Assembly (NCBI RefSeq): GCF_000340215.1
Contig: NW_006921532.1
Coordinates: 5,604,764 to 5,668,763, forward strand
Reading direction: 5' to 3'
DNA length: 64,000 nt
DNA from: Pseudocercospora fijiensis CIRAD86
Taxonomy: Eukaryota; Ascomycota; Dothideomycetes; Mycosphaerellales; Mycosphaerellaceae
Below, piece by piece: positions 58,756-64,000 of the stretch; position 1 is the stretch's first letter, and every line of letters starts with the position of its first letter. The notes under the pieces are model-generated. The model was not told where the DNA came from. It made no database searches and saw only the letters and a program-made list of their open reading frames with translations. The position numbers and the translations under genes were made by a program.

Positions 58756-58809
58756 TAATTAGATAACAGCAAGGCTGTATAGTGCCTATATCAATGTCCC
58801 TTATCTACG

Positions 58810-59105
58810 GCAATATCGACAAGTTAAACAAGTCCTATAGCCCTAAGGAGATTAAGGGATCAGGTTAAGGAACTTACCCTAGGCAGCTTCGGTTATTACC
58901 TTATTCGCCTTACAGAACAGGCCGATATTAATTAGTACTTATCTACGAGAAGTTAAACAATAACCTTAAGTCTAAAACAACTAGCAAATTCCCGTAACAG
59001 ATAGACGAGAAGTGCAACGATAAGAAGTTAATAATAACCTTAAGCCTAAGATAAGCAGTAGACCTTAGTGAAATAAGAAGGTTAACAATAACCTTAAGCC
59101 TAAGA
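58810..59105. repeat. degenerate repeats of the 3' part of the Argonaute fragment
   Basis: AAGTTAACAATAACCTTAAGCC-like blocks occur at about 58955, 59025 and 59080 with variable spacers. On the minus strand each reads TTAGGCTTAAGGTTATTGTTAAC, the sequence that ends the Argonaute-like frame. Confidence 0.6.
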
Positions 59106-59700
59106 CATTCGGCAAGTCTCGACGTAATAGATAGACGTTACTCTCGGAAGATTTTAGAAAGCAGTAGAGACAGATATTGTATTTCTTAGCGAAGTAGTCG
59201 TAGAGGGATATAGTTACCTTATTACCTTAAGGATTAGTAACCTGTACCTTGTACTGCTTAGTGTCCTAGTAGATAAAGCGCTCGATGTAATACTTATCCT
59301 CGTTGTGCTAGCTACGGCGCTTAGCAATAACGCGGACCTTCCGGAACTTCTTAAGACTAATACTATACTTGCCCTTCTCCCCCTTGCGCTAAATGCCGGT
59401 AATAAGGTCGCCAATGTCGCGAGCACCGTAACAGCAGATTAATAAAGCATGTCGGCAGTCTAGAAAGTGCCGTTAGCTATATCGACATTAATAGAAAGGC
59501 GGCCTAGGTAAACGATACGTAGAGACTAGTATATACCCTTAAAAGCCTCGATACCGCTACCTAAGATAGACCGAGTCTAACTACGAGCGAAGCGTTATAA
59601 TAGTGTCTAACGGAGGAGGTAGTCGGCGAAGGTAATAGCCTTAAGGCAGGTATTGTCGAACGAGGCCTTGCCCTAAAGGTAGTCTATTAATTGCTAGAAA
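59100..59700 (-). pseudogene. Argonaute fragment (linker 1 and PAZ), RIP-mutated
   Basis: Minus strand, first part (59700-59430): 'KASFDNTCLKAITFADYLLR', 'ILGSGIEAFKGIYQSLRI', 'GRLSINVDIANGTFQTADML'. This is the ArgoL1 (DUF1785) signature: G-x-E-A-x-x-G-x-x-Q-S-x-R and N-x-D-x-A. After a one-base phase change (near 59430) it reads PAZ-like: 'KFRKVRVIAKRRSQHNEDKY', 'GNKVTISLYDYFAKKYNI', then 'YYVETCRM' (PME-C-R-like). No MID or PIWI catalytic part follows; tandem repeats take over. Argonautes act in RNA silencing (quelling, heterochromatin). This is a broken copy; whether the genome has an intact one cannot be seen. Confidence 0.75.
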
Positions 59701-60245
59701 CTAACCTACTAAGACCGTATTTGCCCTTCTCGCCTATCTTCTAGAGACCGGTTTAAGCCTAAGCAAAAACAAAAGCTTTTAAAACTACGAAGATTACTAC
59801 CTAAAGTAGATAGAACTAGCAGAAGTCGATACGCACGACGAGACGTATAGGTACTAGAGGAGGAGGAGGTAGAGCAGGTACGAATAGTAGTAGTAGTAGC
59901 GGTAGTAGTGCTATAGGTCCGGCCGGAGGTACGATAGGAGGCGGCAAGGCAAGCGGCGCTAGACTAAACAGACCCGGCGCGAATAGTCTAAGACCTTATA
60001 GATTTAGCAATAGTGCTATTTGAGGTGCCTACGGCGGTGCTGCCGTGCCCTATCTAGATCTATATTAGCGGCAGAAACGACGATTTTACTAGGCTAGAGG
60101 ATAACGTACCTAGCCCCGAAGCGAGTAGCCCGCCGTAGGATCTGTACTACCGCTGCTTGTATATCGCCCTCGTTTAGCTTTATAACGGCTACATTTCCTA
60201 GTTAGCGCGTACCTAAGGTAGAGACGAGCCTACTAGGGTAACTTG
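59701..60245 (-). other. upstream of Argonaute fragment, partly Gly/Pro-rich
   Basis: Plus GGAGG/AGTAGTAG-rich tract at 59855-59960 would encode Pro/Leu-rich or Arg/Gly-poor sequence on the minus strand. It could be the N-terminal region of the Argonaute, but no conserved Argonaute N-domain motif was recognised. No other gene seen. Confidence 0.3.
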
Positions 60246-60248
60246 CGG

Positions 60249-60315
60249 CGTGCTAGTGCTATCTTTGTTACTTTCCGTACCGCTAACGTAGTTCTTGTGT
60301 TTAAGGTAACGTTAT
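60249..60315. repeat. dispersed ~65-bp repeat, copy 2
   Basis: GCTATCTTTGTTACTTTC, then CGTAGTTCTTGTGTTTAAGG and TAACGTTAT; matches 53852-53915 with transitions only. Confidence 0.8.
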
Positions 60316-60397
60316 TATAGGGGAGAGCGAGAAAGTGTACGTTATATCGATAGACTTAGGAAGTACGCAATAATAACTATAAGAGTAAGGAAGTTAG

Positions 60398-60670
60398 GTG
60401 CAGGCTAGTAGCAACCAAATCCGACTGGCTTTCTGGTTCTTTTTTTTCTTTCTTTCGATAGCCTTCCTTCCTAGCAACGTCGTAGTACGCTCTAAGGCGT
60501 TAACGAAGGAGGCGAGGGAGGGAATACTATACTTTATCGAGGCAAAGGGAATCGAATCTATTAAGTTTAACCTAGAAGCTATTCAAACAACTAATGTTAA
60601 AGCTAGAAACATTCAAATAATAAGACTAATGCCGGAAATACCGAAATCTATATTAATACTCGATGCTTAG
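60398..60670 (+). CDS. possible small membrane or secreted protein, hypothetical
   Basis: 90 codons, no internal stop, with intact CA/TG in places, unlike its surroundings. The N-terminus has a hydrophobic run ('LAFWFFFFFLSIAFLP') like a signal peptide or one membrane span, then a charged, Ile-rich part ('NLEAIQTTNVKARNIQII'). The first codon is ATG-equivalent at 60398, but no promoter or homology supports it. The Phe run comes from a T-rich microsatellite, so it may be chance. Confidence 0.25.
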   Translation: MQASSNQIRLAFWFFFFFLSIAFLPSNVVVRSKALTKEAREGILYFIEAKGIESIKFNLEAIQTTNVKARNIQIIRLMPEIPKSILILDA

Positions 60671-60889
60671 CCCTTCTTATTAACCTTCTTGCCTCCTATA
60701 GATCTCGGCGATATTAGTAGAGGTGTCTACCCTAGATAATGTCCCTAGTCTGCCTTGAAATTCTCTCGCGCTATACCTATAGCCTCTCGCTCGATCGCTA
60801 CCTAAGCTAGCCCTTAAGATATAGTACTCGTCGGCTAGACCTACTACTAGTTGATATGCTAATGCTAATCTTAGTCGCAATACTAGGAC

Positions 60890-61853
60890 CTATAGCTCAA
60901 TTTAGGTTCTCTACTAGTCGCTAGGAAGCAGGGGATTAACTTTCGCGAGTCTATAAACCCTATTCTAACGTATCAACTTCTTACTCTAAGGCAGAGATAC
61001 AAAGGCCTAGCTATCGGCTACAACGCGGAACGCTTTTTAGATGCCCTCCTATAATATTACTACTTTAGCACTCTTGTCTATCAACTTCTAGAGCTCCCTA
61101 CCCTTCCCGCCTATAATATCTCCGGCTTAAGTTAGCTCTTATTATTGCCCTCGGTTTGCTTATCGAGAGGTCGGTAGTGCTAGCTGCATTAGAGGCCCGT
61201 ATACTCGCGCGTACTATTCTAGGAACGTAGGCTCGTATACCGACTACAGACTTGTACGGTTACCGCTATTCGGACTATTGTCGTTGTACTAATATCCCTA
61301 ACGCGTAGGGACCCGAGGGTAACTATTCGGGAATAGAGTATACGAGTCTCGGATTATTAACGTACGCTAGTAGTCTTCGTCGAGGTCGCGATAACGTCCG
61401 AACAGCGTAAAAGAAGCTTGCCTCGTCTAATTCGGAAGGCCCTAAATGCCTGCCTCTCTAGAGTTAAACTAATACGCAAAGGTAATACCGCCTTATCTAT
61501 TATTCGCCGCTACTAGCGTCTATACGATTAACTATAGTATAGTCGCCGGGCCGCTATTGTTCGGCAGATCGTACTGCCTTGTAGTAAAATAGAGTATACC
61601 TAGGAACGCTCTACCTACGCCGTTCTAAACTATGCCGACAATAATACCCTTTAAATGTTAGTATTCGTACGGACGAATCGACGACTGTAGGCACTTACTA
61701 TTCCCTAAGGGCTACGAACTAGACCTATATCTGTATCGAAATAAGCTAGTAATAATAGCGCTCCGCCCTAGTTCTACTAGCCCTAGTTCTGCTATATGTT
61801 ATTAGACATTTCGTCGAAGTAGCTCGAGTATTCTATACTATCGGGTAATTAAT
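60890..61853 (+). pseudogene. reading frame of unknown function
   Basis: About 320 codons in one phase with only TAG/TAA stops until a double TAA near 61848-61853. Segments: 'INPILTYQLLTLRQRYKGLA', 'LPRLIRKALNACLSRVKLIR', 'RRAAIVRQIVLPCSK', 'STYAVLNYADNNTLQMLVFV'. No family recognised. It may belong with the frame at 62028 as an upstream exon or gene. Confidence 0.35.
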
Positions 61854-62027
61854 AATTATTGTTAAAGAAGGGAAGGGGGATTGCCGTTAACTGAAGTCTT
61901 ATATGCCGTAACTAACTACCTACTAGAGCTCCTTCCTTATCGCCTAGAAAGCGTACGTAGGTAATAGACGAAGTTACGCGGCATGTAACAGTTTAAGTTA
62001 TACTAGCAGTAACATTTCTACTATTAT

Positions 62028-63083
62028 ATGCCGCTTCTAGAAGTAGGCGCTAGTTGCTACCTACCCTTCGTATAGGAAAGTAGGTATTTAACGCCTATAC
62101 TAAGCCCTCGATTAATCTTATCGATAATAACAACAACCTCCGGAACACAGCTATCTTCTTAGAACCTTAAACATACGTCTAAGCTAACCCGAATACCGAA
62201 GTTTACTATAGCTCCTACCTACTTCGACGTCGACGGAGGTATAGTGCGGTATTAAGACTAGTAGGTATAGATCTAAGAAAGCTAAGGATCTATAGACACT
62301 AACTATACGCTTTAGGTCTCGTATATCAAAGTTAGCGAGGTTATTTATAAGGACGGATCGATAGCTCTACTTACGATCGGTCGTAAGGAATAGCGTACGG
62401 ACAAACCGAATAAGTAGTATGCCGCTAAACTATAGACCTTTATCGTTATCGAATTCGATCGGAAGGAGATTAAATAGAACTAGCTATAGTAGGACATTCG
62501 CGACATCTAAGGCTCTAATATGTTTATCGTATACGAATAGAAGGATTTAGGCGGGATTTAGAATCTTCCTCCTAGCCTAGTCGAAAGCAAGAGGGTTAGT
62601 ATAGTTGCAGAGCGGAAGGCCTCGAAGCTACCGGAATATCCCAAGGTTTAGAAGATCCGTTGGTTTAAGAGATATAAAGATCTTATATAGGTGTAGCGGA
62701 TAAGGCAATTCGAGGAGGATTGTATAGTAATCGACTTTAGTAGTAGTATAAAGCTAGCAACTTATAGCTAATGCCGCACTGCTAAGGATAGTAAAGGCCC
62801 TAGTTCGTAGACGAAGTTCTTCCGTAAGCGTAGCTTCGAGCCGCCGATGCCGTAGTAGAGGTTCTAGCAGCTATTTAGCCTATAGAAGTAGGTCGCGAAG
62901 AGGTACTAACGTTTAAGAAGAACATAACCGTACTAATACTATAAGATGCTTTATATAGTAGCACGTAAAACTCATATCAAACTAAGTCTACTATCCCGTA
63001 TATGTTATTGTTATATCCTATACGAGTCGTCGATGCTTAAGGTCTATTAAATACGGTTTTAGAGATATAGAAAAGGGGGGGAG
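62028..63083 (+). pseudogene. phase-intact unknown protein, RIP-mutated
   Basis: Starts at an intact ATG (62028, 'MPLLEVGASCYLPF') and keeps one phase for about 350 codons with only TAG/TAA interruptions. Segments: 'IDTNYTLQVSYIKVSEVIYK', 'TFIVIEFDRKEIK', 'GSNMFIVYEQKDLGGIQNLP', 'ESKRVSIVAERKASKLPEYP', 'VQKIRWFKRYKDLI', 'KFFRKRSFEPPMP', and a basic C-terminus. Many TAGs fit Trp. No family was recognised. The real stop is unclear because a G-rich tract (63070-63095) and repeats follow. Confidence 0.5.
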
Positions 63084-63119
63084 GGGGGCGGCCGACAGAC
63101 GCAAATCCCTCCTAGTATA

Positions 63120-63345
63120 ACAGAAAGTCTCGGCTATAGGCTACAGATTCTAAATTAAGATCGACGGCGGGCTAGATATTCCGAATAGAAATCGGCCGTA
63201 GGTTGCTAATTCTAAGTTGAAATCGGCCGTAGGCTGCTAATTCTAAGTTGAAATCGATAGCGGGCTAGATATTCCGAGTAGAAATCGGCCGTAGGCTGCA
63301 GATTATGAATTAGAATCGGCTGTAATATAGAAAGCGATAGTAGTA
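63120..63345. repeat. ~40-60-bp interspersed tandem repeat (ATCGGCCGTAGGCTGC)
   Basis: Four to five copies of GAAATCGGCCGTAGGCTGC with TAATTCTAAGTT, alternating with CGGGCTAGATATTCCGA. Confidence 0.8.
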
Positions 63346-63544
63346 GTATCGCTACCGTCGATAATTTAACGAGTTAAACGACAATGCCCGCGTTGTTCGA
63401 AGTAGGGCACTATCTCCGCTATTAAGCAGCTTCTAACGTATATACTATGCTAGCAAGCGCTTCTAAACGGGGATAGGGTACTTACTCTATATCGTAAGGG
63501 GCGGAGCACGAAGTCGGGAGGCTAGATACCCGAAATAAAGACCT

Positions 63545-64000
63545 AAATAAGCAGACTTAGCACCTAGGCTAGGCTAGCGGTGCTAAAGATGCTATTTCTA
63601 GGCTAGTAGTGCTAAAGATGCTATTTCTAGGCTAGTACTAAAGATGCTATTTCTAGGCTAATAGTACTAAAGATGCTGTTTCTAGGCTAGTAGTACTAAA
63701 GATGCTATTTCTAGGCTAGTAGTACTAAAGATACTATTTCTAGGCTAGTACTAAAGATGCTGTTTCTAAGCTAGTGCTAAAGATGCTGTTTCTAGGCTAG
63801 TGCTAAAGATGCTATTTCTAGGCTAGTACTAAAGATGCTATTCTAGGCTAGTGCTAAAGCTGCTATTTCTAGGCTAGTACTAAAGATGCTGTTTCTAGGC
63901 TAGTACTAAAGATGCTGTTTCTAGGCTAGTACTAAAGATGCTGTTTCTAGGCTAGTACTAAAGATGCTATTTCTAGGCTAGTACTAAAGATGCTATTCTA
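63545..64000. repeat. 22-27-bp satellite running off the window
   Basis: About 18 copies of TAGTACTAAAGATGCTATTT-CTAGGC with small length variants (missing a TAG triplet or a T). The array continues beyond 64000. Confidence 0.9.

Noticed and set aside
1..64000. An alternative genetic code in which TAG/TAA encode Gln
   Set aside because: TAG also occupies likely Trp sites (TGG), zinc-knuckle Cys/His read as Tyr, catalytic Asp as Asn, and ATG starts as ATA. All follow from CpA/TpG transition, so RIP explains everything and recoding does not.

Overview
The window looks like a transposon-packed, heterochromatin-like block of a filamentous ascomycete (Pezizomycotina). Almost no intact gene survives. 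TpA is abundant, CpA and TpG are scarce, and CpG is largely spared. Long reading frames keep their phase for hundreds of codons but are peppered with TAG and TAA where Gln (CAG/CAA) or Trp (TGG) is expected. Start codons have become ATA, and catalytic or zinc-binding residues are changed by TG>TA or CA>TA. This is the footprint of repeat-induced point mutation (RIP). Nearly all 'genes' below are therefore RIP pseudogenes, recognised by conceptual reading through TAG/TAA.

Layout. 1-6.2 kb: a DUF6589-like reading frame (+), then arrays of short tandem repeats. 6.2-9.8 kb: a large RecQ/DEAH-like helicase pseudogene (-). 10.3-15.2 kb: a Ty3/gypsy chromovirus (+). 15.2-16.1 kb: a small multi-exon gene of unknown function (-). 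17.0-47.2 kb: a MULE transposon (D, minus) split by a Russian-doll nest. Chromovirus C (minus, 134-bp LTRs, target duplication AATTT) sits in D. Chromovirus A (plus, 196-bp LTRs, target duplication GAGTC) sits in C. A 12.3-kb gypsy element B (minus, 280-bp LTRs, target duplication CTAC) sits in A. Removing each insertion with one copy of its target duplication joins the interrupted reading frame of D and of A in phase. 47.46-50.85 kb: a second MULE (E) with about 58-bp inverted repeats and a 9-bp target duplication. 50.9-53.4 kb: a less-mutated stretch, then a gene (-) with duplicated micro-exon/intron units. 53.4-58.5 kb: mostly satellite-like repeats, including a 60-bp satellite. 58.5-60.2 kb: tRNA-like sequences and an Argonaute fragment (-). 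60.4-63.1 kb: unknown reading frames (+). 63.1-64 kb: satellites running off the end.

The most unusual items are: element B, which carries about 930 codons of unrecognised sequence in two overlapping frames between integrase and 3' LTR; a roughly 29-bp palindrome found six times, only in elements A and B and mostly at module borders; the tandem exon-intron duplication at 53.0-53.3 kb; and the Argonaute fragment. The retroelements share the usual Gag-protease-RT-RNase H-integrase layout, and three of the four carry a C-terminal chromodomain that would target heterochromatin. All four have at least one catalytic or zinc-binding residue altered by RIP-type changes, so none should be active.
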